From Bacteroidota bacterium (GTDB lineage: Bacteria; Bacteroidota; Bacteroidia; Flavobacteriales; Crocinitomicaceae): a stretch of 37,770 bases of DNA. The position numbers and the translations under genes are program-made. The stretch covers positions 1 to 37,770 of the forward strand of contig JAKQEZ010000130.1 of the NCBI GenBank assembly GCA_029558435.1, read 5' to 3'. Each line of letters starts with the position of its first letter. Position 1 is the stretch's first letter. The notes beneath the pieces are model-generated. The model saw nothing but the letters and a program-made list of their open reading frames with translations. It was not told the DNA's origin and made no database searches. Shown piece by piece: positions 8,885 through 17,286 of the stretch.

Positions 8885-10252
8885 TTAACCTAATAATCGT
8901 TTGATAAGTCCTAATTTTTTCATGGAATAGGGAGAATATTTGATACTCAACTCCATCCATGTTGGTTTATCAATAATGCTTTTAAAATGGGAAAAGGCAT
9001 CAAAACCTGCCTTGCCATGATAGGCTCCCATACCACTATTTCCAACTCCCCCAAAAGGTAAATTGCTGTTGGAAATGTGCATCAAAGCATCGTTTACTGC
9101 TCCACCACCAAATGAAAGTTCGTTTAATATTTTCTCTTTTTCTTGCTTATCATTCGTAAACACATAACAAGAAAGTGGTTTTTCCAACTGTTTGATGGTG
9201 TGAATAACTTCGTTTAAATGGGTGTATGCAATAAAGGGTAAAATGGGACCAAAAATTTCTTCTTGCATAACTTTGTCAGTAAAATCAACATCAACTAAAA
9301 GTGTGGGTTCAATAAAACGTTCTTCTTTATTGTATTCTCCTCCAAAATAAACAGTAGATGGCGCCATTAATTGTAACAAACGCTCAACATGTTTCTTGCT
9401 TATAATTTGAACAAAATTCTTGTTTTCAATGGAATAATGCGCCTTTTGGATTTCTTTTTTCACAGCTTCTAATAACTGCTTTTCAACCGTCTTGTGCACT
9501 ACCACATAATCGGGAGCAATACATGTTTGACCCGCGTTTAAAAATTTAGCCCATACCAATCGTTTGGCCGTCATCTCAATAGAGCAAGATGGAGTCACAA
9601 TAGCTGGACTTTTACCGCCCAATTCTAAAGTTACTGGTGTGAGGTTTTTTGCCGCCGCTTGATAAACAATACGCCCAACGTGTGTACTTCCAGTAAAAAA
9701 TATTTTGTCAAAACGTTCTTCTAACAAGGCTGTTGTAATGCTTGCATCACCTTCAACTACGGCAATATAGTTTTCGTCAAAAGCATGAGCGATTATTTGA
9801 GCCAACACACCACTGGTATTGCTTGCAACTTCACTTGGCTTTAAAACCACGGTGCAACCAGCCGCCATTGCTGCAACCATAGGGGCTAAAGTTAACTGTA
9901 TGGGATAATTCCACGCACCAATGATGAGTGAAACACCCAACGGTTCAGGTAGTATGTAACTCTTAGCTGGAAAATTAGCCAAATTGGTTCTCACCTTTTT
10001 AGGTTTGCTCCATTTTCTTATTTTTTTGATAGCTTCTTTAATATCACCATAAACCAAAGCCAACTCTGTTGTATAGGTTTCGTAGTCTGATTTTTTGAAA
10101 TCTGCAAAAAGCGCCTTGTTTATAACTTCTTCATTTGCCTGAAGTGTTTTTTGCAACGTTTTCAATTGCTTTATTCTATAATCAACCGATTTGGTAGCGT
10201 TGGAATGAAAAAACAAACGCTGGTTGCTAATCATTGTTGCGAAGCTCGACAT
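8885..10252 (-). CDS. Aldehyde dehydrogenase, class 3 type
   Basis: Oxidises aldehydes to carboxylic acids with NAD(P)+. The 455-residue length and C-terminal architecture fit class 3 (ALDH3) enzymes, which act on fatty and aromatic aldehydes. The key residues are in register with that class: Asn115 (GAWNYP), Glu210 (LELGGKSP) and catalytic Cys244 (GQTCIAPDYV). The FFTGST nucleotide-binding segment is at 185-190. The C-terminus (WMELSIKYSPYSMKKL) contains no obvious membrane anchor. It is monocistronic and divergent from the M61 peptidase gene. The physiological substrate cannot be told from the sequence; removal of lipid-peroxidation aldehydes is one possibility. Confidence 0.92.
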   Translation of the reverse strand: MSSFATMISNQRLFFHSNATKSVDYRIKQLKTLQKTLQANEEVINKALFADFKKSDYETYTTELALVYGDIKEAIKKIRKWSKPKKVRTNLANFPAKSYILPEPLGVSLIIGAWNYPIQLTLAPMVAAMAAGCTVVLKPSEVASNTSGVLAQIIAHAFDENYIAVVEGDASITTALLEERFDKIFFTGSTHVGRIVYQAAAKNLTPVTLELGGKSPAIVTPSCSIEMTAKRLVWAKFLNAGQTCIAPDYVVVHKTVEKQLLEAVKKEIQKAHYSIENKNFVQIISKKHVERLLQLMAPSTVYFGGEYNKEERFIEPTLLVDVDFTDKVMQEEIFGPILPFIAYTHLNEVIHTIKQLEKPLSCYVFTNDKQEKEKILNELSFGGGAVNDALMHISNSNLPFGGVGNSGMGAYHGKAGFDAFSHFKSIIDKPTWMELSIKYSPYSMKKLGLIKRLLG

Positions 10253-10300
10253 GCTGTAAAATTTAATAAATTCAAGTTTAGTCTTTTTATTCTAAAAAAC

Positions 10301-10308
10301 TACCTTTG
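10301..10308 (+). promoter_or_regulatory. Promoter -7 box for the M61 peptidase / pseudouridine synthase operon
   Basis: TACCTTTG, an exact TAnnTTTG match, 27 bases before ATG 10336. Confidence 0.55.
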
Positions 10309-10335
10309 TAGTTCGAAATTTTTAGATACACAACG

Positions 10336-12042
10336 ATGAATTATCAATTTAAAATAGAAAAACCCAACCAACAATACATTCAAATTACAGCAGAAACAGT
10401 TGCTTTAACTGATAATCCTGTAATCCAATTGCCTTCATGGCGACCAGGGCGTTATGAGTTGGGGAATTTTGCTAAAAATGTTAAAGGTTTTAAAGTTTTT
10501 AATGGTAATGGCAAGCCAGTTGAGTTTTTAAAAATTTCTAAAGATGCGTGGCAATTAACACTTGCAAAAGGCGAAACAATAAAAATTCAATATGCCTATT
10601 ATGCACATTTGCTCAACGCGGGTTCTACGTTTTTTGATGCCACACAATTATATGTTAATCCTGTGAACTGTTGCGTTTATCAAGTGGGCGAAGAACAGGC
10701 TCCATGCACAGCTGAATTGGCAATTCCAGAACATTGGCAAATTGCAGGCTCTATGCAACAAGAAGGAAGAAAATTGCAAGCAGCTAATTTTGATGAGTTG
10801 GCCGATTCTCCTTTTATTTGTTCTGCCAATCTGCAACACGATACTTATGAAGTGGGTGCAACAACTTTTCATGTTTGGTTCAACGGTATTACAAAACCTG
10901 ATTGGGAGCGTGTTTTGCGCGATTTTAAAGCATTTTCTGCCAAACAAATTGAAAAATTTAGTGAATTTCCAGTTGATGAATACCACTTTTTAATTCACAT
11001 TCTACCAACAAAAGCCTATCACGGGGTAGAACATTGCAAATCAACTGTTATTTGTTTAGGACCTTCCTACGATGTTTTTGGAAGTTTGTATAAAGAATTA
11101 TTAGGCGTTAGCTCGCACGAGTTATACCATACTTGGAACGTAAAATCTATTCGCCCGATTGAAATGTTTCCCTACGATTTTACCAAAGAAAACTATTCGC
11201 GTTTAGGCTACCTGTGCGAAGGGGTTACAACTTATATGGGCGATTTGTTTTTATTGAAAAGCAAGGTTTTTTCAGTGGAACAGTACTTGGTGGAACTTGC
11301 CGCTCGTTTTCAAATTCATTTTGACAACCACGGTAGATTTAACTATTCGGTTGCCGCGTCCTCCTACGACACTTGGTTGGATGGATACGAGCCGGGAGCA
11401 CCCAATCGCAAGGTTTCAATTTATACCGAAGGAAGTTTATTGGCGTTTGTTGCCGATATCACGTTATTAAAAAACACCAACAATAAATACGGTTTAGACG
11501 AGGTTATGCGTCGTTTGTTTTTCAATTATGCATTACAAGGCAAAGGTGTTTCTGAGCAAGATTATAAAAATGAATTGGAGGCAGTAGGCAATTGCTCGTT
11601 TGATGACTATTTTCAAAAATTTGTGTGGGGCAATGAACCTTATGAAGCAATTTTAACCGATGCGTTGGAATACATTGGTTTGGAGTTGGTTCAAAAACCA
11701 GCTGCTGCATACAGTCAAGCACGATTAGGCGTTAAATGCATTGTGGATGGCGACAAAACAGTTGCTAAGAATTTTTATCCTGGCGCTCCTGCGGACATGG
11801 GCGGAATGATGGTTGACGATCAAATTTTGGCGGTTAACGGAGTGGTGATTAACGGAAATTTTGACCAATGGTTGAACTATTTTGACGAAGATGAAAAACG
11901 CATCACCGTTATCAGAGCGGGGAAATTGGTGGAATTGGTATTGCCCGAAGTAAGTCGCAATTTTTATTTGGAACACCAACTAAAATGTGTTGAAAATCCT
12001 AATAATTTTCAGAAAAAAGGCTTTGCTGTTTGGAGCGAGTAA
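10336..12042 (+). CDS. M61 family metallopeptidase with PDZ domain
   Basis: A zinc metallopeptidase of the M61 (glycyl aminopeptidase-like) family, 568 residues. The zinc motif HELYH is at 261-265 and the third ligand Glu295 lies in LCEGVTTY. The downstream YTEGSLLAF segment is also typical. The N-terminal 170 residues form the usual beta-rich M61 domain, and a PDZ-like domain occupies about 455-540 (PGAPADMGGMMVDDQILAVNG). No signal peptide is visible, so the enzyme appears cytoplasmic and probably trims peptides with N-terminal small residues. The pseudouridine synthase gene starts 30 bases after its stop, with no terminator between. Confidence 0.9.
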   Translation: MNYQFKIEKPNQQYIQITAETVALTDNPVIQLPSWRPGRYELGNFAKNVKGFKVFNGNGKPVEFLKISKDAWQLTLAKGETIKIQYAYYAHLLNAGSTFFDATQLYVNPVNCCVYQVGEEQAPCTAELAIPEHWQIAGSMQQEGRKLQAANFDELADSPFICSANLQHDTYEVGATTFHVWFNGITKPDWERVLRDFKAFSAKQIEKFSEFPVDEYHFLIHILPTKAYHGVEHCKSTVICLGPSYDVFGSLYKELLGVSSHELYHTWNVKSIRPIEMFPYDFTKENYSRLGYLCEGVTTYMGDLFLLKSKVFSVEQYLVELAARFQIHFDNHGRFNYSVAASSYDTWLDGYEPGAPNRKVSIYTEGSLLAFVADITLLKNTNNKYGLDEVMRRLFFNYALQGKGVSEQDYKNELEAVGNCSFDDYFQKFVWGNEPYEAILTDALEYIGLELVQKPAAAYSQARLGVKCIVDGDKTVAKNFYPGAPADMGGMMVDDQILAVNGVVINGNFDQWLNYFDEDEKRITVIRAGKLVELVLPEVSRNFYLEHQLKCVENPNNFQKKGFAVWSE

Positions 12043-12072
12043 TGGTAGTGAACACAAATAAATTCAGCACCC

Positions 12073-13755
12073 ATGAACGATAATTGTTCAAAATTCATTG
12101 CCTTTCAAAAGGATGTTTCGGCAATAGCCTTGCCCCAAAAGTTTACTTTTCCGTTTTATTACGAACCTCATCCATTGGCTGTTATTGCCAGCGAAGAATT
12201 GCAAGCCTATATCAACAAACAAGAAGGGTGGCAACACAATTTTGGATTGAATCCTGCCATGACAGGAATGGTTATTGGCAAAATGTTTGGCGTTTTAGTT
12301 GTGCAAAACCAACAAAATGAATTGGGGTATTTGGCAGCATTCTCTGGAAAATTAGCCGATAAAAACGATTATGAACACTTTGTTCCACCAGTTTTTGACA
12401 TGCTGACCGAAGGAAGTTTTTATAGAAAAGGTGAACGTGAATTGTTGGAACAATCAGCGGTTATAGAGCAATTATTGCAATCAGATGAATTAAAATTGTT
12501 GAAAAACGAAGTAGTTTTGGTGGAACAAACCTGTCAGCAAGAAATCATTGATTTTAAAGAAAAAGCCAAAATATCTAAGGAAAATCGCAAAATTCAACGA
12601 GAAAATGCTGAATTATTGAGCGAGGAAGAAAAAATCCGTTTGTTCAAAGAGTTGGACCGACAAAGCATTCATGAAAATTTTGCCCTTAAAGATTTAAAGA
12701 AAATCCACCTTGAAAAAAAACAAGCTGCACAAGCAAATTTGGATGATTTTTTGAATCGTATAAAAACATTGAAAGAAAAACGCAAGCAACAATCGCAAGC
12801 TTTGCAAAACCAATTGTTTGATCAATACCATTTTTTAAATGCACGCAATGAAACCAGAAGTGTGTTAAGTATTTTTGAACACATTGAAAACGGTAAACCA
12901 CCATCGGGGGCTGGAGAATGTTGCGCACCCAAGTTGTTGCATTATGCCTACCAACATCAATTAAAACCTATTGCATTGGCTGAGTTTTGGTGGGGAGCAT
13001 CGCCCGCATCTGAAATTCGCAAGCACCAACAATTTTATCCTTCATGCAGAGGAAAATGCGAACCAATTTTGGGACACATGCTGCAAGGTTTAGATGTTGA
13101 CCCTAACCCAATGAAAATCAACCCTGCTGAGGGAAGAGAATTAGAAATTGCCTACGAAGACGAAGATATTGTGGTAGTTAACAAACCAACCGAGTTTTTA
13201 TCCGTTCCTGGAAAAACCATTCAAGATTCGGTGCTCAAACGCATGGAAACTTATTTGGTGGGCGCATCTGGACCCTTGTTGATTCATCGTCTAGACATGT
13301 CAACCTCTGGTATTTTGTTGGTAGCAAAAAATAAATTTGCCCACGATTTCTTGCAACGCCAATTCATCAAACGTTCGGTAAAAAAACGTTATGTGGCTTT
13401 GCTTGAAGGTGAATTGAAAGAACATGAAGGTTTTATTGATTTGCCTTTGCGTGTTGATTTGGATGACAGACCTCGTCAGTTGGTATGCTACGAATACGGC
13501 AAATCGGCTCAAACCAAATGGGAATTGATTGAGGTGAAAAACGGAAAATCGAAAGTATATTTTTACCCATTGACGGGTCGCACCCACCAATTGCGCGTGC
13601 ATGCAGCCCATCCGCTTGGTTTAAACATGCCTATCGTGGGCGATGATTTGTATGGAACAAAAGCAAACCGTTTGCACTTGCACGCCGAGCAGTTAACTTT
13701 TCGTCATCCGCGCACCAAAGAGTTGATGACCGTTCATGTACCAGCAGAATTTTAG
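12073..13755 (+). CDS. Large RluA-family pseudouridine synthase with N-terminal extension
   Basis: Converts uridine to pseudouridine in rRNA or tRNA. The catalytic domain is about 345-560: HRLDMSTSG (405-413, catalytic Asp408) and GRTHQLRVH near 505-513. The N-terminal 340 residues are an extension not found in RluA, RluC or RluD. It contains a long charged coiled coil (about 140-265) and a conserved-looking Cys cluster, GECCAPKLL (Cys283, Cys284) and CRGKC (Cys325, Cys329), that could bind a metal. I recall 550-560-residue RluA-type proteins with a similar block in other bacteria, so the extension is probably an old fusion. The target base is unknown. It is the second gene of the M61 operon. 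Confidence 0.88.
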   Translation: MNDNCSKFIAFQKDVSAIALPQKFTFPFYYEPHPLAVIASEELQAYINKQEGWQHNFGLNPAMTGMVIGKMFGVLVVQNQQNELGYLAAFSGKLADKNDYEHFVPPVFDMLTEGSFYRKGERELLEQSAVIEQLLQSDELKLLKNEVVLVEQTCQQEIIDFKEKAKISKENRKIQRENAELLSEEEKIRLFKELDRQSIHENFALKDLKKIHLEKKQAAQANLDDFLNRIKTLKEKRKQQSQALQNQLFDQYHFLNARNETRSVLSIFEHIENGKPPSGAGECCAPKLLHYAYQHQLKPIALAEFWWGASPASEIRKHQQFYPSCRGKCEPILGHMLQGLDVDPNPMKINPAEGRELEIAYEDEDIVVVNKPTEFLSVPGKTIQDSVLKRMETYLVGASGPLLIHRLDMSTSGILLVAKNKFAHDFLQRQFIKRSVKKRYVALLEGELKEHEGFIDLPLRVDLDDRPRQLVCYEYGKSAQTKWELIEVKNGKSKVYFYPLTGRTHQLRVHAAHPLGLNMPIVGDDLYGTKANRLHLHAEQLTFRHPRTKELMTVHVPAEF

Positions 13756-13782
13756 AATGTTTAGGCTGTTTTCAAGTTTTCT

Positions 13783-13790
13783 TATCTTTG
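13783..13790 (+). promoter_or_regulatory. Promoter -7 box directly at trmD
   Basis: TATCTTTG, an exact TAnnTTTG match, with only 4 bases between box and ATG. Transcription would start at or within a base or two of the start codon, so the mRNA is predicted to be leaderless. Confidence 0.55.
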
Positions 13791-13794
13791 CGCT

Positions 13795-14469
13795 ATGAGA
13801 ATTGATATTTTAACCATTTTACCCGAATTGTTAGCAGGACCATTTTCGGCTTCTATCATGAAGCGCGCACAAGAAAAAGGCCATGCTGAGATTCACTTGC
13901 ACAACATCCGCGATTATTCTACCAACAAACACAAAAACGTGGATGATTATCAATATGGTGGCGGTGCAGGAATGGTTATGCAAATTGAACCTATTGCAGC
14001 TGTTATTGAAAAACTAAAAAGTGAGCGCCACTACGATGAAATTATTTACATGACACCCGATGGCGAAGTGTTGGATCAAGCGATTTGCAATCAATTCTCG
14101 GCACATGAAAATTTGATGATTTTGTGTGGTCACTACAAAGGTGTGGATGAACGTGTGCGCGAACATTACATCACCAAAGAAATTTCCATTGGTTCGTATG
14201 TGTTGTCGGGCGGTGAATTGGCTGCTGCGGTATTGGTGGATAGCGTTGTTCGACTAATTCCAGGGGTACTCAACGATGAAACATCCGCTTTAACCGATAG
14301 TTTTCAAGACAATTTGCTTTCGCCTCCAGTTTATACACGTCCACCAGAATTTAATGGTTGGAAAGTTCCAGATGTCTTATTATCGGGTGATTTTAAGAAA
14401 ATTGATAAATGGCGCGAAGAACAAGCGTTGGAACGCACCAAACAACGTCGTCCAGATTTATTGAAATGA
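13795..14469 (+). CDS. trmD: tRNA (guanine-N1)-methyltransferase TrmD
   Basis: Methylates G37 next to the anticodon using S-adenosylmethionine, which prevents +1 frameshifting; usually essential. The 224 residues cover the SPOUT knot domain. Motifs seen are [10 protein letters not shown] (about 58-67), [12 protein letters not shown] (about 110-121) and [13 protein letters not shown] (about 131-143). The C-terminal domain is complete. rpsP, rimM and rplS, the usual neighbours in other phyla, are absent here. The stop codon is 2 bases from the stop of the convergent helicase gene, with no terminator between. Confidence 0.97.
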   Translation: MRIDILTILPELLAGPFSASIMKRAQEKGHAEIHLHNIRDYSTNKHKNVDDYQYGGGAGMVMQIEPIAAVIEKLKSERHYDEIIYMTPDGEVLDQAICNQFSAHENLMILCGHYKGVDERVREHYITKEISIGSYVLSGGELAAAVLVDSVVRLIPGVLNDETSALTDSFQDNLLSPPVYTRPPEFNGWKVPDVLLSGDFKKIDKWREEQALERTKQRRPDLLK

Positions 14470-14471
14470 TC

Positions 14472-15806
14472 TTATTTTGAAATTGCAATGCGCACTTTCT
14501 GCCCTTTAATCTTGTGTTTTCTTAACTCAGGAAGTAATTTTCCACAACTTTTTCTGTCAATTGCCACATAGGATTGAAAATCCATAACAGAAATCATTCC
14601 TACTTTATCTTTGGGTAAATTTCCTTTTTGGCAAATAAACCCTACCAAGTCAATTTTATTGATTTTATCTTTTTTGCCTCCACTAAAATAAATGGTCAAC
14701 CAATTGGGCGCTTGATAGCTTTTTTTACTTGTCAACGCATATTGTTTGGCTGCTGGAAGCGAATAATTAACCGAAGATGCATCGTTTTCAAAAAAGTAAA
14801 TAGCGCCAGTTTCGTGCATGCGTGCTGTACGCCCATTACGATGTGTAAACGAAGCTTCATCTTGCGGCAGTTGATAGTGAACAATGTGTTGAACACCTGC
14901 AATGTCAATTCCTCTTGCTCCAAGGTCGGTGCAAATTAAAACAGGCGCACTTCCATTCTTAAATTTAATCAACGAGCGTTCACGTTCATCCTGCTCCATT
15001 CCACCATGAAAGGCAGTTGTGGCAATTTCCAAGTCGTCAAAATAATTTTTTAGAGCATCCACATCTTCTCTAAAATTGCAAAACAAAATGGTAGGTTGCA
15101 ATTGAAAGTCAATAATCAACTGAACCAATGTTTCCAATTTTCCTTTGGAAGCCTCCACTTGATAAAAAGTTTGCTGTTTATTTTGAGTAGTTGTTACATC
15201 AAACGTGAGAGGTTGTGTAAAACGAATGATGGGTGGAAATTGCTCTAATTTGGTAGCCGAACAATAAATACTTTTTTTCAGCTGTCGCAATTGCTTATAA
15301 ATTTGTTCAATATCGGATAAAAAGCCCAATTCTAAGCATTTATCAAATTCATCAATAATTAAATTAGGAGTAAATGAAAAATCGATGAGTTTTCTGTGCA
15401 TTAAATCAGTAATTCTACCTGGCGTACCAATAATTACCTGCGGACGAGCTGCCAAATTGTTCTTTTCTGTTTTAATGGCATGTCCGCCATAACAGGTGGT
15501 TACCGAAAAATTTGTTTTCAACGATTTAAACACCGTTTCTATTTGCAATGCTAATTCCCTGGTAGGCGAAAGCACCAACAATTGAGGCGAATTGGAAGCT
15601 TCATTTTTCAAGTGCTCAAGGATGGCAATTAGAAAGGTCAACGTTTTTCCAGAACCTGTAGGTGCATATAAAACAAGCTCATTATAAGGCTCATTGGATT
15701 GAAATACAAGTTGTTGTATCTTAGTAAGCTCCTTATGCCCTAATTTTCTGAGTTGTTCTACCTTTTCATTCATCGTACAAAATTGGTCATTTATCTTAGA
15801 ATTCAT
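14472..15806 (-). CDS. DbpA-like DEAD-box RNA helicase
   Basis: An ATP-dependent RNA helicase, probably in ribosome assembly, 444 residues. Motif I APTGSGKT is at 48-55, PTREL at 81-85, TPGR at 128-131, motif II DEFD at 152-155 (Phe in place of Ala), then SAT, and motif VI HRNGRTAR. The last 70 residues (KIDLVGFICQKGNLPKDKVG and following) match the DbpA RNA-binding domain, which in E. coli recognises 23S rRNA helix 92. That domain suggests a role in 50S maturation. ATG 15806 is used; ATG 15773 (MNEKVEQLR) is an equally possible start. Confidence 0.88.
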   Translation of the reverse strand: MNSKINDQFCTMNEKVEQLRKLGHKELTKIQQLVFQSNEPYNELVLYAPTGSGKTLTFLIAILEHLKNEASNSPQLLVLSPTRELALQIETVFKSLKTNFSVTTCYGGHAIKTEKNNLAARPQVIIGTPGRITDLMHRKLIDFSFTPNLIIDEFDKCLELGFLSDIEQIYKQLRQLKKSIYCSATKLEQFPPIIRFTQPLTFDVTTTQNKQQTFYQVEASKGKLETLVQLIIDFQLQPTILFCNFREDVDALKNYFDDLEIATTAFHGGMEQDERERSLIKFKNGSAPVLICTDLGARGIDIAGVQHIVHYQLPQDEASFTHRNGRTARMHETGAIYFFENDASSVNYSLPAAKQYALTSKKSYQAPNWLTIYFSGGKKDKINKIDLVGFICQKGNLPKDKVGMISVMDFQSYVAIDRKSCGKLLPELRKHKIKGQKVRIAISK

Positions 15807-15888
15807 ATAAAAATCTACAAAAAATATACAATCGTCTAATTTTTAATGCAATTGGTCGAAAATAATTTTAAGGTGTCGAAAATCGTCT

Positions 15889-15896
15889 TACATTTG
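15889..15896 (+). promoter_or_regulatory. Promoter -7 box of small RNA unit 1
   Basis: TACATTTG, an exact TAnnTTTG match. No open reading frame of useful length starts between it and the terminator about 100 bases on. Two direct TCGAAAAT copies lie upstream at 15856-15863 and 15876-15883. Confidence 0.55.
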
Positions 15897-15901
15897 TATC
15901 A

Positions 15902-16018
15902 TAAAATTGATAGTTAATCAAACATGATATAACAATCAAACTAGAAGTCTTTTTCAGTGAATAATAGTGGTTAGGTTAGGTTAGAAAAAACGGTTCAGTC
16001 TTTGGACCGTTTTTTTTT
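15902..16018 (+). ncRNA. Candidate small RNA 1 (about 115 nt)
   Basis: A free-standing promoter (TACATTTG, 15889-15896) is followed by about 90 bases without a gene and then a strong intrinsic terminator, which defines a transcript of about 115 nt. The unit contains TTTTCA (15951-15956) and TAGTGGTTAGGTTAGGTTA (15965-15983), with GGTTA repeated three times. The same order of elements (TTTTCA, then TAGT..GTTTAGGTTA, then hairpin) is found in the unit at 18.5 kb. Start and end are estimates. It might instead be the leader of the TraB-like gene, but the terminator and a separate -7-like box (TACCTTTA, 16041-16048) argue against that. Confidence 0.55.
15985..16018 (+). terminator. Terminator of small RNA unit 1
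   Basis: CGGTTCA (15991-15997), loop GTCTT, TGGACCG (16003-16009, one G-U pair), extended by the A-run at 15985-15990 pairing with the T-run at 16010-16018. Confidence 0.85.
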
Positions 16019-16075
16019 GATGTTAACTTGAAAAAATAGTTACCTTTATATTTTAATAATTATCTATTTTCAAAA

Positions 16076-17284
16076 ATGGTCGTATTATTTTTACTTTTCT
16101 TTTCTTTGGTAGCCTATTCACAAGCACCTGCAATTGATTACAACAATAAATTATTGTGGGAAATTTCATCCAAAGGAAGCAAACAAAAAAGCTATTTATT
16201 TGGCAGCTATCACACCAACGATAAACGTGTTTTTGATTTGAGTGATTCTGTATATTTTGCCTTAAATCAAGCTAAAGCGATTGTTTTGGAAACAGATGTG
16301 TATGCAATGTTTAAAGATTGGGATACTCGCCGCGATGATTTTCGTTTGAATTATGACAATCAAGGAAATCCTTATACCAATTCCAATAACTCGTCACGCA
16401 CTGCTTATGGTGATGAAGACGGAATGCCTCAATTTTTAGATTTGTATTTTTTGCAATACGGTTTCAATGCTCAAAAAGAATTTTATGTCTTGGAACCCAT
16501 TGAAGATCAAATGAATTTAACCGAAAACACCTCCAATTATCTTTATCCATACATTAATGATTACACCAGTTTTGGTGAAAAATCCATTAAATTATACACC
16601 GAAGGAAATATTGATGCTATTGAAAAATTAATGCAAACGGGAATGCGTTGGAATCCAGAGTTTTATGACAAGCTTATTCTAAAAAGAAACGTCGTAATGG
16701 CCAACGGAATTGATAGTTTAATAAAAAATGGACCGTTGTTTATCTCAATTGGCGCAGGACATTTGTCAGGTAATAAAGGGGTTATCAATTTATTACGTAG
16801 CAAGGGTTACCAAATGCGTCCAGTACTTTGGTCAAAAAGTGCAACCGCAACTCAAGCAAAAGTGCAAGTACAATCCTTTAAAAGTTATCAATATATCGAC
16901 ACCATCACTGGGTTAAACGTTTCATTACCTGGAAAACCATTTGAAATTGAAAAAGAAGGCGTTGTGTTAGATTTGATTTATCGTGAAATGGGACAAGGAA
17001 ACACTTATTCAGTTGAGGTGATTAAACGCCAAGAGGGACAAACTCTAGAAACCGTAGCACACGACTACATTCTAAGCCCTGGTGATGCTAAAATGAAGCA
17101 AGTAATTGTTGACAATGAGTTTAGCTATTACGAAGGCATTTCCGATTCGTATCCCGAAGGATTAGCATGGACGCGCGTTATTGAAACCTATGATTATTTT
17201 GCAATCATTAAAGCGTATGGAGGTAATAAATTCATGAATTCTAAACGACCACAAAAGTTTTTTGACAACGTTTGGTTTGAGTAG
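16076..17284 (+). CDS. TraB/GumN family protein, exported
   Basis: The 402-residue product starts with a hydrophobic signal sequence (residues 1-16, ending AYSQ). The TraB/GumN (Tiki-like) signature is present: LFGSYHTND (41-49), IVLETD near 72-77, and GAGHLSG near 225. In eukaryotic Tiki proteins the corresponding residues make a metalloprotease; bacterial members are undefined but may be metal-dependent hydrolases. Residues beyond 265 form a separate C-terminal domain with no family I recognise. A near-consensus -7 box (TACCTTTA, 16041-16048) with TTTG 22 bases upstream is a likely promoter. Its stop is 2 bases from the stop of the convergent glycosyltransferase gene. Confidence 0.82.
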   Translation: MVVLFLLFFSLVAYSQAPAIDYNNKLLWEISSKGSKQKSYLFGSYHTNDKRVFDLSDSVYFALNQAKAIVLETDVYAMFKDWDTRRDDFRLNYDNQGNPYTNSNNSSRTAYGDEDGMPQFLDLYFLQYGFNAQKEFYVLEPIEDQMNLTENTSNYLYPYINDYTSFGEKSIKLYTEGNIDAIEKLMQTGMRWNPEFYDKLILKRNVVMANGIDSLIKNGPLFISIGAGHLSGNKGVINLLRSKGYQMRPVLWSKSATATQAKVQVQSFKSYQYIDTITGLNVSLPGKPFEIEKEGVVLDLIYREMGQGNTYSVEVIKRQEGQTLETVAHDYILSPGDAKMKQVIVDNEFSYYEGISDSYPEGLAWTRVIETYDYFAIIKAYGGNKFMNSKRPQKFFDNVWFE

Positions 17285-17286
17285 GG

